A stretch of 64,000 bases of DNA from Ehretia macrophylla. Taxonomy: Eukaryota; Streptophyta; Magnoliopsida; Boraginales; Ehretiaceae. The translations under genes were made by a program, and so were the position numbers. Positions 1 through 12,800 of this stretch are shown in pieces (the stretch's first letter is position 1; each line of letters opens with the position of its first letter). Below the pieces are notes generated by a model. The model saw nothing but the letters and a program-made list of their open reading frames with translations. It was not told where the DNA came from and made no database searches. The stretch is taken from contig CM075778.1 of assembly GCA_037974665.1 (NCBI GenBank), forward strand, positions 6,809,001 to 6,873,000. The letters are read 5' to 3'.

Positions 1-3000
1 CTAATGTTGCGTCTACACCAAACTCTTTTGCGTGGCTTCTTCACTCTGGTGTATCGCACCATGTTACTAGTGATTTCAGTAATTTATCACTTAGTCAACC
101 TTATGACGGTGCTGATGATGTTATAATTGGTGATGGCTCAGGTTTGCATATATCACACACTAGTCAAACTACACTTTTTTCTTCATCTCACTCTTTTCGT
201 TTGTCCAATGTACTTTGTGTGCCTCATATGAAAAACAATGCAACAATAGAATTCTCACCCTATTCTTTTCATGTGAAGGATCTCTCCACAGGGGCACTTA
301 TCGCGATGGGGCGGAGCAAGAACAATATCTATGAATGGCCTATTGATGGTGCGACACGGGCGTATACCAAACAACCACTTGTCAGTTTGCAAGCATCATT
401 GCGTACTTGGCACGATAAATTGGGACACCCCTCCTCCAGAGTCCTCCACCTAGTGGCTAGTCATGGTCGTGTTAATATTCCCTCGTCCTCTAGAGATGTC
501 GAGTGTGATTCGTGTCATTTAAATAAAAGTCACAAGTTTCATTTTGGTGTATCAAGCTTGTCTAGTAGTCGTCCATTAGAGTTAATTTTTACAGATGTTT
601 GGGGCCCTTCCCCTGTTCGGTCTGTAAATGGTTTCTCTTACAATGTATTGTTCGTGGATCACTTCACTAAATACTCATGGTTATTTCATCTCTCCCATAA
701 ATCTGATGTTTTTAATGTCTTTGTCACTTTTAAATTGATGGTGGAAAAATATTTTAATACTTCAATTGCAACAATTTATTCGAATGGTGGCACCGAGTAT
801 CATGCTTTGAAAACTATTTTTGCGCATCATAAGATTTAACATCTTATTTCCTCTCCCTATACACCCGAGCATATTGCTACAGCAGAGCGACGTCACCGTC
901 ACATAGTTGAGTGTGGTCTTACTCTGCTACATCGTGCGTCTCTACCACTAGCTTTTTGGTCATTTGCATTTCAAACAACTATTTATTTAATTAATAGGCT
1001 CCCTATACCACTTTTGGATGACATGTCACCTTTTACCAAACTCTATCGTGAATATCCAATTATTCAAAAATCCGCACCTTCGGATGTTTGTGTTACCGTG
1101 GCTTAGGCCTTACAACAAACACAAGTTAGAACCTCGTTCCAAACCGTGTGTTTTTCTTGGTTATTCTGCTACTCACGACGCCTACGTTTGTTTTTATCAG
1201 CAGACCCATAAGTATGATTTCTCTCGTCATGTGCATTTCATAGAGTCCCAATTCCCGTATAACTCCACAGTCCAAAATTTACATGTTAACTCCAGTGTCT
1301 TATCGCAATGGATTTCCTCCACATCATATCCCCCACCTACGCCTCTCTCACGGGATTCTAGTACTGATTGCCCTCTTACGTCTTTCTCACCACTAGTTCA
1401 CTCCATTGGCTCCATGCCTTCCTCGTCTCTTCTGCTTGACTCCTCTTATGTCTCTTTGGTCACCCCCAATCTCACCCACCCATCCACGACTCTTTCGCTG
1501 CCTTCACAAGTATACTCTGCACCACTGTCGTCCAATCCTCATACCAGTGTTGTCGAAGACGTCGCAACGTTGCCATTACAAGTCACGCATGCATCTCTTC
1601 CCTGCGACAACGAGCCCTCTGGTACAGGTACTTCTTCCTCTCAATCGTTACCTTCTTTACCTCATGTACCACCTACTTCTCATCATCCTATGCAAACACA
1701 TTCAAAAAGTAACATTTTTTGTCCAAAACAAATGTTTTCTTTAACTACCACAAAACACCCATTTCCACCTACTTTGGAACCAACCTCAGTTCGTCAAGCA
1801 CTTCAAATTAAAGAATGGAAATTGGCCATGCTTGATGAACTTAGTGTTTTGGCAAAAAATACAACCCAGAAACTTGTCCCTCATGAGCCAAATCAAAACA
1901 TTGTCGGATGCAAGTGGGTTTTTCGGGTTAAACGGAATCCCGATGGGAGTATTGCTAGGTATAAGGCGCGACTTGTGGCAAAGGGATTTCATCAACGTCC
2001 TGGTATAGACTTTATTGAAACATTCAGTCCAGTTGTTAAGCCTTCGACTATTCGGGTTGTTTTGACTATTGCAGTATCTAATGGTTGGGCCATTAATTAG
2101 TTGGATGTTAATAACGCTTTTTTGCATGGTCATTTAAATGAAAATGTGCTTATGTCCCAGCCGTTTGGGTTTATTGATGAGTCACATATTACACATGTTT
2201 GCCAGCTTCTCAAGTCTCTCTACGGCCTGAAGCAGGCCCCTAGAGCCTGGTTTGTTGAGCTCAAGACTTTTATCATCTCTTTTGGTTTTGTTCCTAAACG
2301 ATCAGACCCTTCACTCTTTGTTTATATGCATCAGTCTACAATTGCTTATTTGTTGGTGTATGTGGATGATCTGGTTTTAACAGGGAACTCTTCAGCTTTC
2401 ATTCGATAGACAGTAAGTGCTCTTTCTCGCAGATTCTCCATAAAGGATCTTGGGGAGCTCTCTTATTTTCTAGGAGTGGAAGCTATTTCTTGTCCATCTA
2501 GCTTGTTTATTTCCTAGCAAAAATATATTCGTGATCTTCTTGTTAAGTTCAACATGGATAGGGCCAAAGACTCGGCAACTCCACTTAGCTCAACAATGTC
2601 TCTAACACTAAATGCTGGTAATTCACTGCAAGATGTCTCCTCCTATCACAGTTTGATTGGTAGTATGCAGTACTTGGCGTTAACTAGACTAGATGTTGCG
2701 TATGCTGTGAACAAATTGGCTTAGTTTATGCATGATCCGAAACAGTCTCATTGGACCGCTGCTAAGCGACTTTTGCGATATTTGAAACACACTATTCAGT
2801 TTGGTATATTTATCAGGCCTTCTTCCTCTATTCATCTCACCGCATACTATGATGTAGATTGGGTAGGCAATAAGGATGATTTCACATCTATCTCTGCTTA
2901 TATAATTTTTCTTGGTGATCCTCTAGTTTTGTGGTGTTCTAAAAAGCAGCGCACTGTTGCGCGATCTTCCACCGAGGTCGAGTACAGGTCTGTTGCTGCA

Positions 3001-3324
3001 ACAACTGCTGAAATTAGCTGGCTTGTTAATCTACTTCATGAGCTGCATTTTCCCTTAGCTCACCCACCTCGCTTATACTGTGACAATATTGGTGCAACAT
3101 ATTTGTGTGCGAATCCGGTTTTTCATTCGCGCATGAAGCACCTAGCATACTATCATTTTGTGCGTGACAAAGTGACTGACGGGTCCTTGCAGATTGCTCA
3201 CATCTCCACCCATAATCAGCTTGCGGATGCTCTCTCCAAGCCTCTTCCGAAGTCTCGGTTTGAGTTATTGAGGTCCAAGATCGGTGTCGCTGATCGCTCC
3301 ACCTTCTTGCGGGGGGCATATTAG
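1..3324 (+). pseudogene. Decayed Ty1/copia pol (protease, integrase, RT, RNase H), 5' part outside the window
   Basis: Reading frames on the plus strand carry copia polyprotein domains in the usual order. The protease motif lies at 33-65, where the family reads DSG but here reads HSG (42-50), so the catalytic Asp is lost. The GAG-pre-integrase and integrase core span about 400-1000 (TDVWGP; YSNGGTEY, where the second catalytic Asp is Asn, codon 783-785). RT spans 1785-2480 (LDVNNAFLHG, YVDDLVLTG), and RNase H reaches 3324 (STEVEYRS, ADALSKPLP). Breaks seen: TAA at 837-839, a frameshift near 1075-1100, and TAG at 2098-2100, 2407-2409, 2515-2517 and 2722-2724. Each of these stops sits where the family has Gln. 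The product would have copied the element RNA and integrated it, but this copy cannot. The short LTR and domain order suggest an Ale/Retrofit-like lineage, which is inference. Confidence 0.93.
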
Positions 3325-3517
3325 AAATGAGTCCTCCAATGGTCAATCTCTAAACAACCTGTCTCGATAATAGGCTATAGTTGTGCAACTACTGCTCCTT
3401 AGTTTGAGGATCATATTGTTGTAATTATCTCTTCACTTTGTATCTTATGTATTTAAACAGATGATGCAATATGCAATACACTGCCTTTGGTTCTACCAAA
3501 CTATCTGCTTCTATACA
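3319..3517 (+). repeat. 3' LTR of the Ty1/copia element
   Basis: A G-rich polypurine tract (about 3307-3317) directly precedes TATTAGAAATGAG, which I read as a mutated TGTTAGA-type LTR start. The block ends near TCTATACA at 3510-3517, roughly complementary to the start. The partner 5' LTR lies outside the window, so the boundaries come from terminal motifs only. Confidence 0.6.
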
Positions 3518-3641
3518 TATCCACCACTTGGTGCCAAACCACATATACATTAGGGATGACAATGATTAAAATTTAAATTTGAAACCAGTGAGTATTCATC
3601 TAATAAAAATCCAATAATGAAAATCAATAAAGTTTCCCTTA

Positions 3642-4693
3642 GGTAGCGATTGGTATACTGGAATGGATTTAGACATGAATAGAATGAAATTGGGAATTGA
3701 ATGAACTTGAAAATGCGAATGACATACTTTGTATGTTATAGGAATTAAGAGTAGTAATGGGAATGCCTTATATAATATGACAAGATTGCCCTTTTATTAT
3801 TATAGTATTAAAAATATGACAAGATTACTCTTTTATTATTATTATTATTTCAATCACTATTATTATTCTGTTATTTTAATTTTATTGATTATTATTATTA
3901 TTATTACTTTTATTTTATTTTATGTTTAGTTTTTGCTTTTATTATTATTATTATTATTATTATTTCAATCACTATTATTATTTTATTATTTTAATTTTAT
4001 TGATTATTATTATTCTTATTACTTTTATTTTTATTTTATTTTTAGTTTTTGATTTTATATTTATTTTTTTAATAATAATAATTATTATTATTATAAAAAT
4101 AATTTTTTATAATAACTTTTTATAATAATAATAATAATAATTTTTTATTTAATAATAATTATTATTTTTTAATAATAATTTATATTATATTTATTTATTA
4201 TTATTTATTTATATTTTTATAATAATAATTAGTATTTTATAATAATTATTATTATTATATTTTTTAATTATTACTATTGTTATTTTATTATTATTTTTGT
4301 TATTATTATTATTATTATTATTATGTCAATCACTATTATTATTATTAATTTTATTTTTATTTTATTTTTAGTTTTTGATTTTATATTTATTTTTTAATAA
4401 TAATAATTATTATTATAATAAAAATAAGTTTTTATAATAATAATAATTTTTTATAATAATAATAATAATTAAAATAATAATAATAATTAATTATTATCAT
4501 TTTAATTATTATTATTAGAAATAAAAATAAAAATAATAATTTTTTAATAATAAAATAATTATTATTTTTTAATAATAATTTATATTATATTTATTTATTA
4601 TTATTATTTTTTAATAATAATAATTAATATTTTATAATAATAATTATTATTATATTTTTTAATTATTATTACTATTATTTTTATTATTATTTA

Positions 4694-4724
<31 letters not shown>

Positions 4725-4929
4725 GAATATGAGGGTATGATAGTCAAGTTCATTCCCAAATACATGGGAATGGGGTTTGCTCTGGAATGACTATTTCCAT
4801 ATACGTGGGAATATGATTACCTTGGGAATGAGATTCCCAAGTTCATTCATTTATATCAAGCATGGGAATAAAAAATATTTGGGAATGTCATTCTATTCCA
4901 AACCTCATTCCAGTATACCAATCGGTACC
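3642..4929. mobile_element. Tourist/Harbinger-type MITE filled with TTA/TAA repeats
   Basis: The terminal inverted repeats (3642-3665 and the complement of 4906-4929) read GGTAGCGATTGGTATACTGG and GGTACCGATTGGTATACTGG. They are flanked by the 3-bp target duplication TTA (3639-3641 and 4930-4932). The middle, about 3825-4725, is almost pure TTA/ATT and AATAAT repeats. Within it a TTTCAATCACTATTATTATT-type module recurs three times and a block of about 325 bp is repeated. No believable coding sequence is present; long frames here are low-complexity artefacts. A 3-bp TTA duplication is typical of PIF/Harbinger transposition. Confidence 0.85.
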
Positions 4930-4932
4930 TTA

Positions 4933-5953
4933 GAGTTTGATTTTTTTAAAAGGTAACTGATTGGAAAACCGATAGGTTTTGGTTTTAAAAGTTAAAAAAG
5001 AATTGAAATCCGAAACTCAGTTATTAATTTAACAAATAAGTCTAATATATTTATAAATACACTTAAAATAGTATAAGACTAATTAAAATGATAAAAATTT
5101 AAACTAAATTCAATTAAAAAAAAGTAGACTAAACTCAATTAAAAGAGATGGGGTAAGTCCATTAGACCAATACACTCTTAAAATTGTCAGCTTTACTTGG
5201 GAATTTTTTTTTTTTTGCATAACTTATTGATTTTGATTTTACTCATAAAATCATTATGTAATTTATTTCAAATTTTATCATCAGTTTGGATTCTTTTATT
5301 TTTGGTTTTTTTACATTTAAATTAATTTTTCTTACATTTTTTTAAAGTTGTTTTATTTAAACTATTTTTTTTTATAGTTAAACGGTTACGGTTATGGTTA
5401 ACTACGGTGGTTTTGAATCTTTAAAAATTACGGTTATTAGTTTGTTAAACAATTTGCGATTATCCGAACATTGCTATTTCAGATTGAAACAAACCCATAC
5501 AAACTGAATCGGCCCGGCCCGAACCCTTTTGAATCAGCTTCCAATTGGTTTAGTCTCCAAATAGTTTGACTGTTTATTTATCGAGATCACGCTGCCCCTT
5601 GTAACTTTTTCCGTGTTGTAATTGAGGGTATAGTGTTGTATAGGATGAATGCTAGTGTGGATGCTGGCTTCTTTTTCTTGAAAATACTTCATTAATTCTT
5701 CTGGTACTGCATATTTTTAGACAAAGCAAGTATTGAAAGTTAAACTTTTTTTTCATCTTTTCTGATAATCTTTGCATCATTCGCATCATTCTTCATCTCT
5801 CCAACGTGAGGCATATGAAAAAGAGTATTGCTCCCAATTTGTAAATCCAATTGGATTTTCTGTTAATCCTGTGGTCAAGACACTTGAGAGATATTCACCT
5901 TCAAGTTCAAGCTGCTCTGTGAAACTAATGACTGCGTATCAATGTATAAATAA
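4933..5953. other. AT-rich intergenic DNA, no gene recognised
   Basis: AT-rich spacer with poly-T runs. A 62-codon frame at 5772-5960 has no recognisable domain and overlaps the first SINE copy, so I do not call it a gene. Confidence 0.5.
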
Positions 5954-6395
5954 AGGGTAGTTTGAGTGGATCAAATTCTTATTATGCGTGAACATGGAGA
6001 TGGGTTGAACGCACTTTAGAATTAGTTGTATGTAGCCTTAATTTGCATCTTGTAAGAAGTTGTTTCACGGGTATATGTATCAACACATGAAATTAGGGCA
6101 GCTCAATAGATGTTCCTTATTATGGTGGAATTTGAAAAATGTCGAACTCACTTTAAAATATATTATATGTAACTTTTTTTTAGTTTATATGTAACCTTAC
6201 CTTACATCTTGTAATAGGTTGTTTAAGATTTTATATATTAACACATAAAATAAAGAACAACTTGGTGTATAAAACTCTCATTATACACAAGATTCAAAGA
6301 AGAATCGCACTTACTTTAAACTTTATTATACACGGTTTAACTTCACGTCTCGCAAGAAGCTGTTTCCCGGTTTTACGTATTAATACATACGTAAA
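5954..6395 (+). repeat. Three tandem, degraded Au-like SINE copies
   Basis: Three head-to-tail units begin near 5954, 6095 and 6251, each about 140-155 bp. Each keeps the same series of landmarks: a GGG(T/C)AG-like start (clear in units 1 and 2), TTATTATGCG or similar, a TGTATGTAGCCTTA-like block, CATCTTGTAAGAAG, TTGTTTC and TATTAACACAT. Order and spacing resemble the widespread plant Au SINE (GGGCAGCCCGGT... GTACGCAGCCTTACC... TGCAAGAGGCTGTTTCC). Identity is low, so this is recognition by landmark order, not by alignment. Confidence 0.6.
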
Positions 6396-7702
6396 CCAAA
6401 CAAAATACCAAAAGTCCAACCAGAGAACATTCAATTACAATTTGGAACAATCAATTTTCTTCAACAATTGAGCAAATATCTCCCTCCGGGTGCCAAGATA
6501 ATCTTTTGCGTCCGTGCAAGGCAACTTGTCATTTAATATCGAAACTGTTGCAGAAGCAGTTGATAAAACAATCATCGTATTAAGTCAACCTCCCGTAAAA
6601 AAGTCAAGTCAATTGTGAAAGATATATAAAAAATTGTAGCTCATATCTCCTCAATTTGATTTTAGTGAATAAGAAAGATTGCTAACACGTTGTTGAACGA
6701 ATAACAAAAGTTGTAATTATTATCTTACCCTAGATTAGACTAATAATATCCCCTCCCTTTGAAGAATTTGTTGTATGAAGATTTCGAGACTTATGGAGTT
6801 GGTTAAAATTGTACTTTCTCCTAATTGGTAATATCTATTAATGTTGGGCAAATTATTTATATGCTTCTTCAACTATAATGCGAAGGATAAATTGGTCTTT
6901 CAATTTTTCAAAATGGACCTCTCATCCATTCCTGAACTTATAATAACGTGTCCCTGTTAATACTCATCTTAAATTATGTCCAAAGTTTAATATTTTTAGC
7001 ACGAGAACAACATATGTTTATCGAGTTTTGAATAAATTTAAGTCAAAATTATAAAGTTTTGGATGAAATATAGGTCAATAGTTTACGACATCACGCAGTT
7101 ATAAATTCAAAGAATAAAATGTTCATTTTGAAATATTGATGATTAATTTGTTACCTATCTTATAATTGAAAGATCATACAAATAATTTAGTAACAAAAAA
7201 AATTGAAGTTAATAGGTTACCAGGATTTCACTTCTAAATTAAATCTTTAATAGATGGTGATATGATTTGACGATAATGCCATTGATTCTTATATTACTGC
7301 TACAAGAAAAATGAAATTCACGTGGGTATAAGCGTAACATCATAAATTAATAATTAAGCTACACATCGCGTGCTCACGTGTCAAAAATAGTTGGAGAGTA
7401 TGTGATTTGGCATCAACTTTCTTCTAAGTTGACCCAAAAAAAAGAAAAAAAAACGACTTCTCAGTTGACCCAAAGAAAAAGGACTTCTCCAACAATACGG
7501 GAGCACGTGTCAACCTCTGAGTTCTCCTAGTACATACCATAGGGCAATTTTTATAAATGACCGTCAATGCTAACACGTTTCTGTCCTATCATTTTAAAAG
7601 TGATGTGGTTGATGTTTAATGTTTATACTTTCTAATTTTATTTTTGGTGTTATAAAAGTGACGTAGTTCATTTAAAAGTTTACAATAAGTATTAATTTAA
7701 TC

Positions 7703-7757
<55 letters not shown>

Positions 7758-7832
7758 TATTTAATTTAGTCATAAAATTTTATGTACAAGTCATAATTTG
7801 TCAGGATTAAATTGAAATTTTTTACACAAAAT
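6396..7832. other. Intergenic DNA upstream of the sugar transporter gene
   Basis: No coding sequence recognised. It holds two CACGTGTC G-box/ABRE-like motifs (7375-7382 and 7504-7511), two TTGACCC W-box-like motifs inside a short imperfect repeat (about 7425-7490), and a perfect (AT)n microsatellite at 7706-7749. Any regulatory role is inference. Confidence 0.4.
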
Positions 7833-7835
7833 TAA

Positions 7836-8221
7836 GGCTCTGTTTGGCAAAATTTTTAGACGCTTAAAGGTACTTCATGTGAGTTTAAAAGCTAAACCTA
7901 GTCTATTTGGTGTATTTCTGAAAGAATTTTTAGATAAAAATTGAAATTGAAAAACATATCTAAATTAAAACTTTTCAAAAAATGTTTTCACAAAATTGTT
8001 TTTATTTTATGTGAGAATCTAGTTTATTTTTTCTTACTCAAATATACCCTTTTATATTTTTAAAAAGTTTGATATTGCCCTCAAAATTTTTAAAAGTCCA
8101 ATGTTGTCCAACACAAGCTAATTAGTCAACGACGACTTTTGTTTAACAACATAACAAAAGTCTACTGTTGAAAATTTTACAGTTCAAAAGTAAAAATTTC
8201 ACAATTAAACCAAATAGAGCC
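7836..8221. mobile_element. Tourist-like MITE, 386 bp
   Basis: The left end GGCTCTGTTTGGCAAAATTT pairs with the complement of the right end, GGCTCTATTTGGTTTAATTG. Flanking target duplications are TAA (7833-7835 and 8222-8224). No coding capacity. It ends about 235 bp before the TATA box of the sugar transporter gene, and a related, more decayed copy lies near 24.5-25.1 kb. Confidence 0.8.
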
Positions 8222-8455
8222 TAAATTCGTTAACGGGGACAAAATTGAAATAATGTATAAATATTAGGTACTAAATTAATTTATTTTGTAATTTTTTAAT
8301 AAATTTGTTATTTTTAAAACAATAAAAACAAAATTGAAAAAAAAAGTGTAAATATTAACCACCATTTGTCAAATTTACCCGACAACAAAACAAAACCAAT
8401 ACACCACTGCGCACTTTATCACCGCTCACTCCCTTTTTTTTACCTCTCCTTTACG

Positions 8456-8463
8456 TATATATA
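8456..8463 (+). promoter_or_regulatory. Probable TATA box of the sugar transporter gene
   Basis: TATATATA lies in a pyrimidine-rich context just before a 5' exon that ends with a good donor site at 8571/8572. Transcription would then start about 8485-8495. Supported by position only. Confidence 0.5.
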
Positions 8464-8489
8464 CCGTATTGGCTTCTTCACTCACCTTT

Positions 8490-8571
8490 CCCCACCGGCG
8501 CACGTTAGAAACTTGCCGCGCATCTATCGCTTAGCTTTGATCCACATCGCGGTAGTATTGGTTTACATCAG
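8490..8571 (+). other. Non-coding 5' UTR exon 1 of the sugar transporter gene (start approximate)
   Basis: The sequence after the TATA box ends CATCAG followed by GTAATG, a good splice donor. The next exon begins at 9845 after TTTTACTAG and has its ATG two bases later (9847), so an upstream leader exon is needed. The 5' end is inferred from the TATA box. Confidence 0.55.
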
Positions 8572-9119
8572 GTAATGCTGCTTTCAATCTATCATGCGTA
8601 TGTATATGATCTGTATACGCTTATATGTATAGATGCATGTGATGCGTATGAGGATATACACCGTATGGCTACGTAGTTATAAATGTATGTTGACAAGATG
8701 TATAATCTGCGGGTGTTATATGTATATGAATATGTACATTTTGGTCAAATACCTCCGGATTTTGTAAATTTCCTCTTTATTCTATGAATATTAAACACAC
8801 ACACATGTGTGTGTCTGAGTGCGTGTAGACATTAACAATAATGTATCATACTGAATACGTATATGTCTATATATATATATATATATACACAAATATATGT
8901 ATATCTGTGCGCGCGGGAGTGTGTGTACATTTACGATGATGTATCAAACTGAATATTTGAACAATCTTATATATATATATGTGTGTGTGTGTGTAAATTT
9001 AAGGTGATGTATTATACTGAATATTGAAATATACATATATATATATACATATATACATACATACATATATATATATACATATATACATACATACATATAT
9101 ATATATATACATATATAGA

Positions 9120-9152
<33 letters not shown>

Positions 9153-9844
9153 ATGTATATATATATATATGTATGTATGTATGTATGTATATGTATACAT
9201 ATACACATATATGTGTGTGTGTCTGTCTAAATTTAAGTTGATGTATTACACTGAATATTTGAAATATAGCTGTGTGTGCGCTCGGGTGCGCGTGTATCTG
9301 TGTGAGTATGTGTACGTTTACAGTAACTGAACAATTATACATATTGTGTGAATACATATATGGTGATGTATCGTACCCAATACTTGGACAATTAAGTTAT
9401 AATAGTAATGTTAAATTGCTAGTTTGCTAATTATATTTTTCTGTTTCTAGATTTTTCATTTTTCTTTTCTCTAGTAGATATCAATTTTAGATATGGACAT
9501 TTTTTCGACAAGATCAGAATTTAGTGGGGAAAATTCGTATTATTTGGTCAATTTTGTTAATTAAAGGCAGAGCACTTACTTTTATAATTTAGTGGTAATA
9601 TTGTTATGATAATGATGTAGAAACTGCCTCTTGCAAAAATGTAAGATAAGACTGCACAGGATAGATCTAATGTGGGTCCGACCCTTCCTGGACTACAAGC
9701 ATAGCAGGAGCTTCATGCACCGTGCTGTCCTTTTATTCTTGTGATCATTATCTGACTAAATTGCTATAAGAATGGATTCTGAAAACTAGATAATGCTAAC
9801 TGTGTCAGGGCTGGGTGAGTTGATCAGAGTATTGCTTTTACTAG
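8572..9844 (+). repeat. Leader intron with TA/TG microsatellites and a dispersed 20-bp module
   Basis: This intron holds long TATA/TATG/TGTG runs (especially 8865-9225). A GATGTATYATACTGAATA-like module recurs five times (about 8840, 8938, 9006, 9240 and 9365), usually following GTGTG...TTTA and preceding a TA run, so the whole behaves as a diverged minisatellite with variable TA cores. Apparent long frames here, rich in Tyr and Ile, are repeat artefacts. Confidence 0.7.
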
Positions 9845-9846
9845 AT

Positions 9847-12800
9847 ATGCGAGAGCGTCAGCGCGACATTTACTTGATGTACAAACGTTCCTTGTCAAGA
9901 GATCATATCGATGCCCTTGAGAGATTAGAAATTCCAGGTGCACATCTTTGATTCATATGTAGTAATCTCATATATACATTTGGGGATCATGAATTATGTA
10001 TACAATTAGTTGTTGTTTTAACAGATAAGTATGGCGTGGTATCAAAACATGAATGGAAGCTGCCTGTTTCTTTTTCGATTATCATAAACCATCATACTAG
10101 CCATGTTGACGGTTGTGTTAAATAATCAAATAATAGCATAGAAGAAAGTTTGGTGGAGTCAAAGGATGCAGAAAATTTGAGTGTGCTTTCACTTTCATAG
10201 AATATGCCTGCACTCCCATTCTGTATCATTTAAAGAATCTACCAAATTTTAGGGTGACATAATTGGTAATAGAGCTTATTCCTTTTATGAAGTTTTAGGC
10301 CGCCCGCAGAGTGGTGTTTTGAAAGAAATTGGAAACCCATCATGGAAGCGCACCTTGCCGCATGTATTGGTGGCAACTCTTTCGTCATTCTTATATGGTT
10401 ACCACCTAGGGTGTGTGACAAGTCCTCGAACTCAATTTATAATTTTTTTTTTCTTTCTTCTTTGTCTCTTTATTGTTGGATTCATTAAAGTGACTTTGGG
10501 GCTTTACTTTCAGGGTGGTCAATGACACACTCGAAATCATTTCGTCAGACCTTGGCTTCAATGGGAATACCATGGCTGAAGGTCCTTTTTAAGGATTTAA
10601 AACATAAATTTGATCTGTTGACTATAAGCAATTGAATTACCATATAATTTAATGCTTCTGTCAATTGAAGGTCTGATAGTGAGTACTTGTCTTGGAGGTG
10701 CCTTCTTTGGATCCATAGTCAGTGGCTGGATCGCTGACTGGGTTGGTAGACGAAGGGCATTTCAGTTATGTGCTTTGCCAATGATCATTGGAGCTTCCAT
10801 TAGGTACCTGTGATTTCCTCTTTTGTCTACTTGAAACTTGTGATGCTCGCCCCTCTTGTCCACCACCATTTTAGAAAGCTATTACCTATCTGGAATTAAG
10901 TTGACTGTACACTTGTGCTAAGGCTTGGCCGGTTTGAGGTTATTAGGTGACATTAATTTTTTGATTGTGGAAAAGTAGCTAATGTTCTTCTTTCCAATGC
11001 CCAGTCTTTCCGCCATTTGAATTGATGTCGAGATTCTTATCTACTTTTATGGCTCGTCAGGATTCAAAACTCTAGCCTACCATATATTTGCACTTTCTCA
11101 TCTAGTATACTTCACATGTTTTCTCCTTTGTCAGTGCATTGTACTGCATCTGATTTCATATGGAAGGTTTGCTGCGTATATTGTGAATGCTTGTTGAAAA
11201 CTGCAGCTCAGGAGATTACTATTGTCCCTTTTACTACAAATTAAAATAATTAATAGTGGTTGCATTTGATCTTCATGTTCTCTGACCATCATCACAAGAT
11301 CCACTGTCTCCTTCATCTCACTCAGAATGTGTCGTACATTTCATGTTTATATGCGCAATCGCTTGACTTAAAATATTTCAAATAATGCTTTGGCTCTCGT
11401 AGATGGGAGTCAAATTCTCAATTTTCTTTTGAAGTTTTTTTTTTTTGGGTTGGGGGGTGGGGGGTGGGGGGTAGGAGGTAAAGGGTCAGGAGAAAGTTTA
11501 GATGAATCATATCAAAACTTCATTTCAAGTTATTTTCTTTTAGGTTTTTTTTTTTGGCAGTGGAGCTTTTATAGATCATAGAAAGAGGAAACTATTCACA
11601 GAGGGCTGACTTGAAACCTTTGAATTTTAGTAAAAGCCGGAGTCCCATTGAGGCATATGTAGTTCACCCTGATTTGATGTTATGCTTTTTATTAAGCTTT
11701 CCTGGTTGGTCAAGTGTGGCCCTTACCTGAAGGACCTTCAAATAAAATACCTGCAGTGCCACAGCCAGTACCCTTGGAGGTATGCTTCTTGGAAGATTAT
11801 TAGTCGGAACTGGAATGGGTTTTGGTCCTCCTGTTGCAGCTCTCTATGTATCAGAGGTATATGTTCTCGTTATCATACTATTAATATCATTAAGCCTTTC
11901 TCTTGTTATACAGTTTTTTATTTTAAGATGCTTATTCTTTGAGTAGGTTTCACCAGCTTTTGTTAGAGGCACCTATGGAAGCGTCACCCAGATTGCGACA
12001 TCTCTTGGACTTATGGCAGTTCTCTTCATTGGGATTCCAGCCAAAGATGTCACGGGTTGGTAAGCTGCATGATATGATGCTTTTGGAGTTTTGTCTTAGA
12101 TAATCATCACTAGGTCTGGTTCATAGAGGTTAGAAGGGGTGAAAGGAGCAAATTCGCTAGAATACTTGGGTTCTCCTTATGAAATTATATAACAGCTCAA
12201 TGTATCCAACAAAATATTAGCTTCATTCAACCTTTTCTTACTTATAGTGATTTGCACAGGTGGAGAGTGTGCTTTTGGATATCAGTCATTCCTGCTGCAT
12301 TACTTGCTATTTTGATGAATTTCTGTGCAGAGAGTCCTCATTGGCTATTTAAGGTACTTTTCTTTCATCTGCAACTCCTCGCTTTACATTATCGAGTTCG
12401 AATAGTATCAAGTTGTTGAATCCAACTAAAGACAGGCTGCTTTCAAATAACAAAGGCATTTTCTATCGATTAATTGGAAATTTTACATTATTTTCATGGA
12501 AGTTTATATTTGCAGAATTACGCATCAAGTGTAGTCTTAAAGTATTACTGTTGTGAGCCTAATTTGATACGACATCTGAATTGACAACACAATCTGGGGA
12601 ATATTTGGGAATTCAACTCTGCAAATGGTAGTGAATTCTTTATCTGTTTGTCTCGACATGTACATATATCATTGGTCTTTGCATTTAGATTGTCAAAATT
12701 TGTGCATGTTATCTGCATTTACACAAACTCTCTTATTGTTTACAGAAAAATAAATCATGATTAGTAAATAGGCATCAGAAATGTCATGGAGAGAGGTAAA

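Noticed and set aside
3729..4125. Phe/Tyr/Ile-rich frames
   Set aside because: TTA/ATT low-complexity interior of a MITE.
8944..9357. Tyr/Ile/His-rich frames on both strands
   Set aside because: Translations of TATA/TATG microsatellites in the leader intron of the sugar transporter.
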